A stretch of 64,000 bases of DNA from Pseudoalteromonas espejiana DSM 9414 (GCF_002221525.1 NZ_CP011028.1:1065001-1129000); one strand, 5' to 3'; counted from the first letter of the stretch, positions 33,645 through 42,009 are shown. A program made the numbers and translations. Notes: generated by a model from the sequence alone, not told the origin.

Positions 33645-35009
33645 ATGTTTGCAGGTTTTGATTACGGTAGTTCTAATTGCGCAATGGGTATTATGGACGA
33701 AGGACAGGTTCAATTAGTACCACTTGAGCAAGGAAAACATTACTTACCCTCTACGCTATACACACACCATAGTGCTTTAGTTGTTGATTTTGTTGCCAAG
33801 CATTTACATGGCACAGCTCATGAGCACGACTTTTTAACACAGCGCAAAGCATTATTAAATACACTTCCTCGTATTAAATCTGATCTTGATTTACAGCCTT
33901 CGGATGAAACGCTTTTTATTGGCCGTGAAGCCATTAGCGAATATGTACAGTTTCCTGAAGAAGGTTACTTTGTTAAATCACCTAAATCGTTTTTTGGTGC
34001 GACTGGTTTAAAGCAAGGTCAAATCAACTTTTTTGAAGATATTGCGACCGCAATGATTTTAAAAATAAAACAGCGAGCGGAGTTATCTCTTAATAAAGCA
34101 CTTACCCAAACCGTGATTGGCCGCCCAGTAAACTTTCAGGCTGTTGGCGGTGAAGAGTCAAACCAGCAAGCTGTAGGTATTTTAGAGCGTGCAGCTAAAC
34201 GTGCAGGCTTCAAAGATGTGGAATTTTTATATGAGCCACTTGCTGCGGGTATTGATTATGAAAGTAGCTTGGTGGACGACCAAAAAGTATTGGTTATAGA
34301 TATTGGCGGTGGTACTAGCGATTGCTCGTTTGTACAAATGGGGCCAAGCTTTAGAGGTAACAGTGAGCGCGATAACGATTTTTTAGCACACAGTGGTAAA
34401 CGCGTTGGCGGAAACGATTTAGATATAGCACTGAGCTTTCATGGTTTAATGCCATTACTTGGTTTAGGCAGTACCTTTAAGTCGGGTTTACCGCTACCGA
34501 ATCAGCCATTTTGGCAAGCGTGTAAAATTAATGATGTAAATTTACAAAGCCAATTTTACAGTGAAAGCCATTACCGTGAGCTAAGCGCTCAACTGCGTGA
34601 TGTAAGTGCGCCAGCACTTTATAAACGTTTAATGCATTTACAACAAAACAAGCAGGGGCATCAACTTGTACAGCAAGGTGAGGCTGCCAAAATTGCGCTT
34701 TCATCAGCAAGCAGTTTTGATTGTGATTTAAGTTTTTTAGATAATGACCTTAGCAAAAACTTATCAGTAAGTGATTTAGCATTGGCAGTGCAAAGCAGTA
34801 TTGATCAAATAGTTACACTGGCGAAGCAAGCAATTAATGATGCAGCAACAACGCCAGATGTTATTTATTTAACAGGGGGGAGTGCGCAGTCACCTCTTAT
34901 AAAAGCTGCGTTAAGTGAGCATTTAGGTGATATAAAAATGCTTAACGGCGATCACTTTGGTAGTGTAACTGCTGGCCTAACAAAATGGGCCAGCATGCTT
35001 TATAAGTAA
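33645..35009 (+). CDS. yegD: YegD-like Hsp70-family ATPase
   Basis: A 454-residue Hsp70-type actin-fold ATPase without the peptide-binding domain. Phosphate-1 motif FAGFDYGSSNCA, connect/phosphate-2 motif VIDIGGGTSDCSF, and the C-terminal adenosine motif TGGSAQSPL are all present. Length and order match E. coli YegD. Function is poorly known; probably a stress-related chaperone-like ATPase. It lies 62 bases after ligE in the same orientation and may share its transcript. Confidence 0.88.
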   Translation: MFAGFDYGSSNCAMGIMDEGQVQLVPLEQGKHYLPSTLYTHHSALVVDFVAKHLHGTAHEHDFLTQRKALLNTLPRIKSDLDLQPSDETLFIGREAISEYVQFPEEGYFVKSPKSFFGATGLKQGQINFFEDIATAMILKIKQRAELSLNKALTQTVIGRPVNFQAVGGEESNQQAVGILERAAKRAGFKDVEFLYEPLAAGIDYESSLVDDQKVLVIDIGGGTSDCSFVQMGPSFRGNSERDNDFLAHSGKRVGGNDLDIALSFHGLMPLLGLGSTFKSGLPLPNQPFWQACKINDVNLQSQFYSESHYRELSAQLRDVSAPALYKRLMHLQQNKQGHQLVQQGEAAKIALSSASSFDCDLSFLDNDLSKNLSVSDLALAVQSSIDQIVTLAKQAINDAATTPDVIYLTGGSAQSPLIKAALSEHLGDIKMLNGDHFGSVTAGLTKWASMLYK

Positions 35010-35021
35010 CTTAAAAAATAG

Positions 35022-35486
35022 TTAAAGACTGATTTGTCGGGTTGCGAGGTATTTTTCGTAATCTGGCAAAGTACGTTCAAGTTCGGTATCCATAAGTGGA
35101 GAGCTTAATAACATATCGGCACTTACTTCATTACAGGCAACAGGAATATTCCACACCGCAGCTAAGCGCAGCAATGCTTTTACATCTGGGTCATGCGGCT
35201 GCGATGCTAGCGGATCCCAAAAAAAGACCAATACGTGAATTTCGTGTTCAGCAATTTTAGCACCTAGTTGTTGGTCGCCACCCATTGGGCCGCTCAGCAA
35301 TTGGATTACTTCAAGCCCTGTGGTTTTTTCAATTAAATGCCCCGTAGTACCTGTGCCATAAAGCGTGTGCTTGCTAAGTGCATTTTTGTGCTTTTCGCAC
35401 CATAGTTTTAAGGCGGCTTTTTTTCCATCGTGGGCAACTAAAGCAATGTTTTTATTTGCGGGTAGCGATTGTTTTTTTTGTTCCAT
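35022..35486 (-). CDS. mgsA: Methylglyoxal synthase
   Basis: A 154-residue enzyme that converts dihydroxyacetone phosphate to methylglyoxal and phosphate, a bypass relieving sugar-phosphate stress. Active-site residues H19, D71, H98 and D101 fall at the same numbers as in E. coli MgsA (GPMGGDQQLGA and PHDPDVKALLR). Convergent with yegD, 12 bases apart. Confidence 0.95.
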   Translation of the reverse strand: MEQKKQSLPANKNIALVAHDGKKAALKLWCEKHKNALSKHTLYGTGTTGHLIEKTTGLEVIQLLSGPMGGDQQLGAKIAEHEIHVLVFFWDPLASQPHDPDVKALLRLAAVWNIPVACNEVSADMLLSSPLMDTELERTLPDYEKYLATRQISL

Positions 35487-35510
35487 GCTGCATCTTATTT
35501 AGTTAAGTCA

Positions 35511-35536
35511 TACCAATTTATTGTAATTAGTATAAT
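35511..35536. repeat. Short degenerate TACCAATT palindrome
   Basis: TACCAATT, TATTGT, AATTAGTA forms a small imperfect inverted repeat just upstream of mgsA that resembles the ends of the 14917-15079 element. It may be a remnant or a coincidence. Confidence 0.3.
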
Positions 35537-36171
35537 AAATTTATGGCAAGCGCAATAAATACCACGCCAGTTACTCTGTCTATCCAAAGTTGGCTATTAG
35601 GGTGCTTTTTGAAAAACTGCGCTATTTTATCGCCAAAATAAATATACGTGCAGTCAATAGGGAAAGCAAAAATAGGGTAGAGTAAACCAAAAAAAGCTAA
35701 TTGAAATGTTGCTGATGATAGGCTCGGATCTACAAACTGAGGAATAAAAGCAATAAAAAATAACGCCACTTTAGGGTTTAAAACTTCAGTCATCATAGCC
35801 TGAAACATAACATTAGACTTTTTACTGGTACTAACGTGCGGTTTCTCTTCGCTTGTACAATCAGTGGTTGTTAAAGCGCCCGTAAAGGTGCTTTTAATCA
35901 TCATTATACCTAAATAACATAAATAGGCAGCGCCAACATACTGCACCGCGCTATACGCGGTAGGAGAGGCTTTAAGCACGGCGCTTAAACCAATTACTGC
36001 AAAAAAGGTATGAACTACTCCACCAAGTGCAAAGCCTAATGCGCTTTGCATACCTGCCGCTCTTCCATTGGCAAAAGTTTGCGCCATTAAAAACGCATTT
36101 GATGGTCCAGGCGCTACGGCCATTAAAAAACTAGCCAATAAAAATGAAGCTAAAAAATCTGGGTTAATCAT
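35527..36171 (-). CDS. LysE/RhtB-family amino-acid exporter
   Basis: A 214-residue membrane protein with about six TM helices. The N-terminal signature MAVAPGPSNAFLMAQTFANGRAAG and a central loop followed by EVLNPKVALFFIAFIPQF are typical of LysE/RhtB translocators, which export amino acids such as homoserine, threonine or lysine. Its ATG overlaps the stop of the MFS gene by four bases, so both are translated together. Confidence 0.9.
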   Translation of the reverse strand: MINPDFLASFLLASFLMAVAPGPSNAFLMAQTFANGRAAGMQSALGFALGGVVHTFFAVIGLSAVLKASPTAYSAVQYVGAAYLCYLGIMMIKSTFTGALTTTDCTSEEKPHVSTSKKSNVMFQAMMTEVLNPKVALFFIAFIPQFVDPSLSSATFQLAFFGLLYPIFAFPIDCTYIYFGDKIAQFFKKHPNSQLWIDRVTGVVFIALAINLLY

Positions 36172-37361
36172 GAATTAGCCGGATGTAATATATGGCCTTT
36201 TTTGCTCATTAAAATGAGCCACAATGGCGCAAGTATTAATAAGTGAAAGGCAATTAGCCACGGTGTACTTAACCCTAAATACTGAGTTAAAAACACTAAA
36301 ACACTTGCTCCGCTCATTTGCATAGCACCAATTAGTGCAGAGGCTGTACCTGCCTGTTTTGGAAAACGTGACAACGCCATACCAGCAGCAGAACCTAAAC
36401 TTAACGCAAAACCAAGCGCAGCAATTAATATAGGTAACATAAGTGCAAGCGCGCTTTGTATATGGCTAAGTGCAAGCATTAATACACCAGAAAATACCAG
36501 TATGCTTACACCTACACGCAAGGCCTTTTGGCTATTACGTTTAATGTATATAGGAGTAATAAAACTGGCGACGATGCTTAGCACGGCATTAAGCGTAAAC
36601 CAAAAGGTAAAGTCGGCCACAGTACCGCCTAAGTGGGTGATAATCCAACCAGGCGCTAATGTGACATAAACCAAAATAGCCGACATAGCGACCATGCATA
36701 ATAAGCTGTTAAATAAAAATATTGGCGTTTTTAGAATTGGCGTAAAGCGGCGCAAATCTAGAATATGGCCTTGGTAATGGCTATCGGCAGGGCGGGTTTC
36801 TCTAAATAAAAACAAAGTTATAACTAACCCAACCAGTGCAAAGCCCGTTAAAAATAAAAAGTTCATTCGCCAGCCAAACTGCACGGTTAACCAAGCGCCT
36901 AAAATAGGTGCAAGCGCAGGGATAAAACACACTATACCATTTAAATAGGTGATCATTTGCCCGCTTCGTTGTGCACCATATTTATCGCGCACAATGGCAA
37001 AAGCAACCACAAACGTGGCACAGGCACCTAAGCCTTGTAGTGCCCGAGCAATCATGAGCACTTCAAAAGAGGGGGCAAAGTAAGCTAATAATGCAGACCC
37101 CGCATAAAGGCTAACACCTACAACAGCTACTGGTTTTCGGCCAAACTTATCGGCAAGCGGCCCAGCAATGAGTTGCCCTAAACCTACGGTAAGCATAAAA
37201 ATTGCGACCGTTTGCTGAACCTGTTGCTCAGTTACGTTAAATTGTTCTGCAATAGTTGGAAAAGCAGGAAGATAAATATCAATTGCCATTGGGCAAAATA
37301 TAACGAGTAACGCTAAGATGAGTAATAAAATTAAGTTAGGTTTAGCGGGCTGTGTTTGCAT
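36168..37361 (-). CDS. Bcr/CflA-family MFS drug efflux transporter
   Basis: A 397-residue major-facilitator protein with about 12 TM helices; motif A appears as GPLADKFGRKPV after TM2, and MAIDIYLPAFPTIAEQF near the N-terminus is the Bcr/CflA signature. It expels drugs or metabolites by proton antiport. AAGGAGA precedes the ATG. It forms a two-gene operon with the LysE exporter downstream. Closest relatives include Bcr, which also exports L-cysteine. Confidence 0.9.
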   Translation of the reverse strand: MQTQPAKPNLILLLILALLVIFCPMAIDIYLPAFPTIAEQFNVTEQQVQQTVAIFMLTVGLGQLIAGPLADKFGRKPVAVVGVSLYAGSALLAYFAPSFEVLMIARALQGLGACATFVVAFAIVRDKYGAQRSGQMITYLNGIVCFIPALAPILGAWLTVQFGWRMNFLFLTGFALVGLVITLFLFRETRPADSHYQGHILDLRRFTPILKTPIFLFNSLLCMVAMSAILVYVTLAPGWIITHLGGTVADFTFWFTLNAVLSIVASFITPIYIKRNSQKALRVGVSILVFSGVLMLALSHIQSALALMLPILIAALGFALSLGSAAGMALSRFPKQAGTASALIGAMQMSGASVLVFLTQYLGLSTPWLIAFHLLILAPLWLILMSKKGHILHPANS

Positions 37362-37544
37362 TAGGTCTCCTTTTGCTGGCTATTTTAGGTGCCCGCTTAT
37401 AAAAAAGAAAGGACTTAAGGGCTGGCTATGCACCATTGTGATAAATATTTAATGACATTAGGGTTAACAGAGCCGCGAATTGCGCTTTTTTTAACTGGTC
37501 TGATGTGTTAATTTGAGATCATAAACACAAGATGGAACATAACA

Positions 37545-38018
37545 ATGAGTAATAAATCCGCACTTTTAAAAACGTGGCTAAAATTTAAGAGCCTACCATT
37601 TGGTAATTGGTTATTTAGTAAAGCGGTGTGCTTTAAAGCGCCTTACTTTGGCTCAATGAAACCCTATGTACTGGATTTACGAGAAGGCCACTGTAGCGCT
37701 GTAGTAAAAAACCGCCGTAGTGTGCATAACCACATAGGCACTATTCATGCTATTGCACAGTGTAATCTAGCAGAGCTTTGTGCGGGTGTGATGGTTGATG
37801 CAACTGTACCTGTAAAAACCCATCGTTGGATCCCAAAGGGCATGACGGTGCAATATTTGGCAAAAGTAGATACTGATGTAACAGCTATTGCTGAAATTGA
37901 TTTGCCTCATCAGTGGGTAGATAAGGAAGATTTGGTTGTGCCAGTTAAGCTTTATAATACCCGCAATGAGCTAGTGTTCACTGCAGATATCACAATGTAT
38001 ATTACTGAGAAAAAGTAA
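37545..38018 (+). CDS. DUF4442 hotdog-fold (thioesterase-like) protein
   Basis: A 157-residue protein of the hotdog fold. The signature NRRSVHNHIGTIHAIAQCNLAELCAG, with an Asn-His pair and a long central helix, fits DUF4442/PaaI-like thioesterases. Such proteins probably act on acyl-CoA or acyl-ACP; the substrate is not clear. The stop codon lies two bases from the convergent bactofilin gene. Confidence 0.78.
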   Translation: MSNKSALLKTWLKFKSLPFGNWLFSKAVCFKAPYFGSMKPYVLDLREGHCSAVVKNRRSVHNHIGTIHAIAQCNLAELCAGVMVDATVPVKTHRWIPKGMTVQYLAKVDTDVTAIAEIDLPHQWVDKEDLVVPVKLYNTRNELVFTADITMYITEKK

Positions 38019-38020
38019 GG

Positions 38021-38506
38021 TTAATTTGTTTTATCAGCGGCTTGTTTATTTACAAACGACAAGTCGCTATCAGAATCATCTAAAAGCGCTTTTACTTCTT
38101 TGGCAGGTTTTAACTCTTCGCTAATAAGCTCCGCTTCTTCTTTTTCAAAACGCTGTTTTAAACTGCCTTCAATAATAGCACCAGCATCAATACTTAGGGT
38201 ATCGTGGAATACATCTCCGTGCACATGTGCACTGCTTTGTATTGTTACTTCGCTGGCGTTTAGCGAACCAATAATTTTTCCTTTCACCACCACGCTTTTA
38301 GCTTCAACTACGCCTTCAACAATACCAGAAGAGCCAATAACTAAATGCTCCGCTTTTATATCGCCATCAATGCGCCCATCTAGCTGTACTTCGCCTTGGC
38401 TTGTAAGAGTGCCTGTTAGGCGTACATCTTCAGAAATAATAGACGGTGTATGGTTTACTTTTTTTAAAGTAGTTTGATTACTTGTTTGCTTTTTTTTACC
38501 GAACAC
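38021..38506 (-). CDS. Bactofilin
   Basis: A 161-residue cytoskeletal protein. The core (about 25-120) is a run of short strands with regular hydrophobic repeats (VQLDGRIDGDIKAEHLVIG, GIVEGVVEAKSVVVKGKI, GSLNASEVTIQSSAHVHGD) that form the bactofilin beta-helix; flexible Gln/Lys-rich and acidic tails flank it. Bactofilins polymerise without nucleotide and position cell-wall enzymes. Start is GTG at 38506, inside the 3' end of the M23 peptidase gene (11-base overlap), so the two are coupled. Confidence 0.92.
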   Translation of the reverse strand: MFGKKKQTSNQTTLKKVNHTPSIISEDVRLTGTLTSQGEVQLDGRIDGDIKAEHLVIGSSGIVEGVVEAKSVVVKGKIIGSLNASEVTIQSSAHVHGDVFHDTLSIDAGAIIEGSLKQRFEKEEAELISEELKPAKEVKALLDDSDSDLSFVNKQAADKTN

Positions 38507-39659
38507 GAGAAAGCGCCTTTGTTATTTTTAGAGGATTGACATGTTTGCCATCGAGTAACACTTCATAGTGTAAGTGGGTACTTGTACTTCTGCCAGTACT
38601 GCCCATTAAACCAATTACGTCGTTTTTTGCTATTGCTTGGCCTTTTTTAACTTTTATTTTGTTTAAGTGGCCAAAGCGGGTAACTAAGCCATTTTTGTGC
38701 TCAAGCTCTATAAAGTTACCATAGCCACCATTTCTACCAGCGCGAAGTACAACAGCATCGGCAGGGGCAAATATTTCGGTTTTATGCCAACCTGCTAAAT
38801 CAACACCTTTGTGAAAAGCACGGCGGTTATTCATTGGGTCTTTACGCAAGCCAAAATTGCTAGAAATATAATATTTAGCGGCGGGTAGGGGGAGTGAGTT
38901 TGGCAGCTCAGTTAAAAAGCTTTCAAGGTTATTAAGCACTAAAAGCTTATCGGCAATAGCTAAAAATTGACTCGGGATTTTTGTTTCATCAAATACGTCT
39001 AATGGGCCACCTTGTGCGGCTGTTTGCGTGCCTAGTGCTAGGTGCTGCTCTAATGCCGACTCAAGTCCTGCACCTTTAAGCATGGCTAAAATAGCATTAT
39101 GGCGCACATTGATTTGCTCATCTATAAGAGCAAAATTTTGCTCGTAAAACTTATTTAAACGCTCATAGCGAGCAGCAAATGTGGTTGGGGTAATTAATGC
39201 AGCGTGTTTATTTTTTGGGTTTTCATCAACAAGTGGCTCATGAAACTCGCCTTTGTCTTCATTAATTGGTGAATCAAGTTGCTCTTCAAGCTTTATAGTG
39301 TCTTTGCTGATTGAAGCCGGTAGTGACTCTATCATGCCTTGAAGTAACGCTTGCTTTTGCTCAAGTACAGCAAGTTGCTCTAATTGCTTTGCGTGAAGCG
39401 CTTTTTGCTGCGAAACTTGTTTTTGCCATACATGTTGTTTATCAATTTGGCTTTGTTCTATGTCGGTAATTTTATTAGTTTGGCTATATACGCGAAAACT
39501 AGAAATACCCACCCAAGTAATAGTGGCTAAAACAAGCAGTACTACGCTAACCTGAAACCAAGGCGCCAAAATAACATGCTTAACTTCACCATTTTGGCGT
39601 ATAAGCAGCTGACGGGCTGGGAAAAATTTTTGATAAAAAGACTTAATAAATACTGACAT
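38496..39659 (-). CDS. Membrane-anchored M23 (LytM) peptidase paired with bactofilin
   Basis: A 387-residue protein with one N-terminal TM helix (about 33-55), a coiled-coil region (65-135), a linker and a C-terminal LytM domain. Zinc ligands fit H283 and D287 (HKGVDLAGW) and H364 in HLHYEV (362-367). The HxH-containing domain looks catalytic, so this may be an active endopeptidase cutting peptidoglycan cross-links. Pairing with a bactofilin matches known cell-shape modules, for example CcmA with Csd1 in Helicobacter. Confidence 0.88.
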   Translation of the reverse strand: MSVFIKSFYQKFFPARQLLIRQNGEVKHVILAPWFQVSVVLLVLATITWVGISSFRVYSQTNKITDIEQSQIDKQHVWQKQVSQQKALHAKQLEQLAVLEQKQALLQGMIESLPASISKDTIKLEEQLDSPINEDKGEFHEPLVDENPKNKHAALITPTTFAARYERLNKFYEQNFALIDEQINVRHNAILAMLKGAGLESALEQHLALGTQTAAQGGPLDVFDETKIPSQFLAIADKLLVLNNLESFLTELPNSLPLPAAKYYISSNFGLRKDPMNNRRAFHKGVDLAGWHKTEIFAPADAVVLRAGRNGGYGNFIELEHKNGLVTRFGHLNKIKVKKGQAIAKNDVIGLMGSTGRSTSTHLHYEVLLDGKHVNPLKITKALSRVR

Positions 39660-39751
39660 GGCACATAAACACTCGCTATTAACCGGATTAATGTATCAAT
39701 TTCAGTTTAAAAAGCCAGAAAAAATTTGTAACTGTTCAAAAATTAATAAAA

Positions 39752-39776
39752 AAGGGCTGCTATTTATAGCAACCCT
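39752..39776 (-). terminator. Terminator of yebG
   Basis: AAGGGCTGCTA and TAGCAACCCTT pair (one mismatch) around a 3- to 4-base loop; on the minus strand a T-rich tract follows. Confidence 0.7.
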
Positions 39777-39795
39777 TATTTAAATTAGTTGGCGC

Positions 39796-40110
39796 TTAGC
39801 CAGCTTGCTGCTCGTCTGTGTCTTTAATGGGCGCTACGTTATCGGCTTTTTTAGCCTTAGCAGGCGCTTTTGCAGTGGGCTCTTTTGCCCCTTTTAGTAC
39901 TGCCATGAAATCATCTTTACTTTTTGCAATTTCAAGTGCTAATGATTCAACTTGTTGTTCGCTCAATGGTACATCTACTTTTTCCAGCATTACCTCAAGC
40001 GATTCTGCTATATCGAGCATTTTGTCATAGGCATCCGCTTCTTTTTTAGTAGTAAACGTCATTCGCTCAACTCCGTTTCGTTCTACAACATATTTAACAA
40101 CAACAGCCAT
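39796..40110 (-). CDS. yebG: YebG-family SOS-regulated protein
   Basis: A 104-residue protein with the YebG start MAVVVKYVVERNGVERMTF and TKKEADAYDKMLD, followed by a charged helix and an Ala/Lys/Pro-rich tail. YebG is a DNA-damage-inducible protein of unknown role in E. coli. AGGAGAG precedes the ATG and a near-perfect LexA box lies about 50 bases upstream, so SOS control is well supported. Confidence 0.9.
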   Translation of the reverse strand: MAVVVKYVVERNGVERMTFTTKKEADAYDKMLDIAESLEVMLEKVDVPLSEQQVESLALEIAKSKDDFMAVLKGAKEPTAKAPAKAKKADNVAPIKDTDEQQAG

Positions 40111-40158
40111 GATCTCTCCTGCTTGATTGCGTGGTAATGTGGTTACTAACCCGTAGGT

Positions 40159-40178
40159 TACTGTTTTTATATACAGTA
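40159..40178. promoter_or_regulatory. LexA (SOS) box of yebG
   Basis: TACTGTTTTTATATACAGTA: CTGT and ACAG separated by eight bases with the extended TA flanks, matching the E. coli LexA consensus. It lies 49 bases upstream of yebG on the minus strand. Confidence 0.88.
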
Positions 40179-40461
40179 AAGGTTTGAGCTTTAATTTGCA
40201 AGTAATTAGCGCTACTTTTTAGCTTGTCTTAAATTTGACAAAAAAGCGTAACTTTACTTTAGTTAAGCAATCACTAGTAGTACCAGCTGCATTTTAGGAT
40301 TTCGGAGTTAAGTGATAATGCACTTGGGAATAATTTAAGTGATTTTGGCTGTTCCTTATTTATAAATATTTCCTAAGTAAAACTCAAATAAGAAATGTTT
40401 TAGTACCAAATTGTTAATTGGTTAACAGGCTTTGGTATAAACAACAATAAGGAAAAACCAA
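40179..40461. other. Rest of the gene-free stretch between yebG and comEA
   Basis: Together with the SOS box this gap is about 350 bases. I see no gene or strong structure here. The last 20 bases before comEA contain AAGGA. A comEA promoter must lie in it, but no hexamer pair stands out. Confidence 0.4.
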
Positions 40462-40758
40462 ATGAAAACTTTACTATCTCTACTTATTATTAGCTTTTTA
40501 AGCTTTAGTGCTTTTACTCACGCTAACCCACCTCTTGAAAAGCCATCTGTAGAAATGCCACAAGCACCAACAATAAGTATTAATGATGCTGATACCGATA
40601 TGCTCGCAAAACTACCAGGCATTGGTAAGAAAAAAGCCCAAGCAATTGTTGATTACAGAACTAATAATGGTGATTTTACTGATGTGAGTGATTTAGCAAA
40701 TGTAAAAGGCATAGGAGAAAAGTTAGTGGCAAAACTAGCAGACAAAGTATCTTTATAA
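40462..40758 (+). CDS. ComEA-like helix-hairpin-helix DNA-binding protein
   Basis: A 98-residue exported protein (signal MKTLLSLLIISFLSFSAFTHA) with one ComEA helix-hairpin-helix domain: NDADTDMLAKLPGIGKKKAQ and LANVKGIGEKLVAKL supply the two GIG hairpins that grip the DNA backbone. ComEA binds incoming double-stranded DNA in the periplasm during natural transformation. AAGGA precedes the ATG. No other competence gene adjoins it, but the exported ligase Lig E is in the window. Confidence 0.85.
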   Translation: MKTLLSLLIISFLSFSAFTHANPPLEKPSVEMPQAPTISINDADTDMLAKLPGIGKKKAQAIVDYRTNNGDFTDVSDLANVKGIGEKLVAKLADKVSL

Positions 40759-40769
40759 AATGCAGGGCG

Positions 40770-41072
40770 CTACGCGCCCTGTGAATATTGTTTAATTGCC
40801 TCAGGCAAATACTTTTTAGCAAAGTTTATTTCAATAGGTGTTGTTAAAAGCGGATAGCAAAGGCCGCCAATGATTAAAAAGGGAATTAACGTCCACCCTG
40901 TAAAAACAGTGAATATTAAAAATAAAGGACTAAGCAGTAAAAGCTTTATTATTCGTAATAACACGCGATCGGTAGGGGGTAACATACTTAACGCAATGGC
41001 TATTACAGCTTGTCTTTGCCTAACCTTTAAGTGCTTAAGTTCTGGTAGTTGGCTAGTAAAAAATGTAAACAT
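40770..41072 (-). CDS. Unrecognised 100-residue membrane protein linked to dsbB
   Basis: A small protein with two predicted TM helices (about 40-60 and 62-80) and charged ends (KVRQRQAVIAIALSMLPPTDRV). The start lies one base after the stop of dsbB, so it is cotranscribed and probably translationally coupled. I cannot name the family with confidence. A role beside the disulfide system is only a guess from position. Confidence 0.65.
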   Translation of the reverse strand: MFTFFTSQLPELKHLKVRQRQAVIAIALSMLPPTDRVLLRIIKLLLLSPLFLIFTVFTGWTLIPFLIIGGLCYPLLTTPIEINFAKKYLPEAIKQYSQGA

Positions 41073-41073
41073 A

Positions 41074-41592
41074 CTAAATAGACTTTTTAATTAATAAACG
41101 CGTAGTTACTATTACAAACAATGTAACAGTAAATAAAGCAAAAATTATCTCCATCCATGCAGGCATACTTAAACCGACGAACTGCCAATCAATATTGCCA
41201 CAATCACCCGTTGCTTGAAAAAAGCTTGGGACCCACTCATGAAGAGGCATAAAAGCAGGGAAGTTAGGTTCAAACTCGCAACTAAAAGCAAATGGGTCTG
41301 TGGTTGTTTGCATATCAATATGTTCGCGGGCAATTAGGTAACCCCAAACACTGGATACTCCCCACACTAAATAAGCAACAGGGCGTGCAATTTTACTTTG
41401 CGGTTTTGCAGCGCCAATCACACCTGCGCCTAATAAACCTAATACGGCTGTGCGTTGATAAATACACATAATGCACGGCGCTAGGCCCATTTGGTATTGA
41501 AAAAACAGTGCGGTAACTTCTAATAAAAACACAATGCCAGTAAATAATAGCCATGGCGTACGTTGAGTAGGAAGGTGTGCTAGCCAGTTCAT
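41074..41592 (-). CDS. dsbB: Disulfide bond formation protein DsbB
   Basis: A 172-residue quinone-linked inner-membrane oxidase of DsbA with four TM helices. The first cysteine pair is C40 and C43 (CIMC); the second is C105 (AFSCEF) and C131 (GDCGN), matching the E. coli pairs 41/44 and 104/130. It reoxidises DsbA and passes electrons to ubiquinone. No clear Shine-Dalgarno. It is followed by a small membrane-protein gene, and is divergent from fadR. Confidence 0.95.
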   Translation of the reverse strand: MNWLAHLPTQRTPWLLFTGIVFLLEVTALFFQYQMGLAPCIMCIYQRTAVLGLLGAGVIGAAKPQSKIARPVAYLVWGVSSVWGYLIAREHIDMQTTTDPFAFSCEFEPNFPAFMPLHEWVPSFFQATGDCGNIDWQFVGLSMPAWMEIIFALFTVTLFVIVTTRLLIKKSI

Positions 41593-41683
41593 AAAAAATC
41601 CGCATTTAAATAAGACGTTAAATTATGTACTAGGATAAAGTAAGCGGCAACAAAAAGGAAAAAAAAGCTACCGAAGTCACTTT

Positions 41684-41696
41684 TTTCGAGTCGAAA
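41684..41696. promoter_or_regulatory. Palindrome TTTCGAGTCGAAA upstream of dsbB
   Basis: Perfect 6-bp arms around one base, identical to the core of the element upstream of dcp (27492-27504), 92 bases ahead of the dsbB start. Candidate binding site of a common, unknown regulator. Confidence 0.4.
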
Positions 41697-41752
41697 CTAA
41701 TGAGTATTAATGCTCAAACATGGTGATGCCCAAAGGGGGAGGTATTAGTTTC
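41693..41752. other. Possible three-way-junction structure upstream of dsbB
   Basis: GAAACTAAT (41693-41701) and ATTAGTTTC (41744-41752) form a perfect 9-bp outer stem. Inside lie two smaller hairpins: GAGTATTAATGCTC (41702-41715) and a GCCC/GGGG pair near 41729-41740. This outline fits a small structured RNA or leader element on either strand; it matches no riboswitch that I recognise. Confidence 0.3.
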
Positions 41753-41972
41753 TGCGTGTGTCATTAAGTAAAAGTACAAGAATAGTGTGTTTGTAATATC
41801 AAGTTTAGCTACTTATATCGTTTTGATTGTTATGTATACAATGAATGCACGCAATACTGATGTACCTAACATGAATGTTACGTGGTTTTGCTGTAATTGA
41901 GCGCCTTAAATTTAAATATTTATGAAAGTTATATTTATAGGTATGCGTTGTTACTAATATCAACGAGTTTAC

Positions 41973-42009
41973 TTGTTAGTTGAGTTTCATCTGGTACAAT
42001 CTGTCAGTT
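41973..42009 (+). promoter_or_regulatory. fadR promoter with candidate FadR operator
   Basis: TTGTTA (41973-41978), 16 bases, then TACAAT (41995-42000) form a fair sigma-70 promoter. Overlapping the -10, ATCTGGTACAATCTGTC (41989-42005) has a perfect left half of the E. coli fadBA-type FadR site and about 12 of 17 matches overall. Autoregulation is inferred. Confidence 0.45.

Noticed and set aside
35511..35536. Treating the short TACCAATT palindrome by mgsA as a full copy of the repeat family
   Set aside because: Only short imperfect arms match, so I list it as a possible remnant with low confidence rather than a copy.
38100..38477. 125-codon frame antisense to the bactofilin gene
   Set aside because: Shadow of the repeated beta-helix codons; the minus-strand bactofilin is certain.
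41830..41900. 22-codon frame in the dsbB-fadR gap
   Set aside because: No ribosome-binding site and an unremarkable sequence; probably chance.
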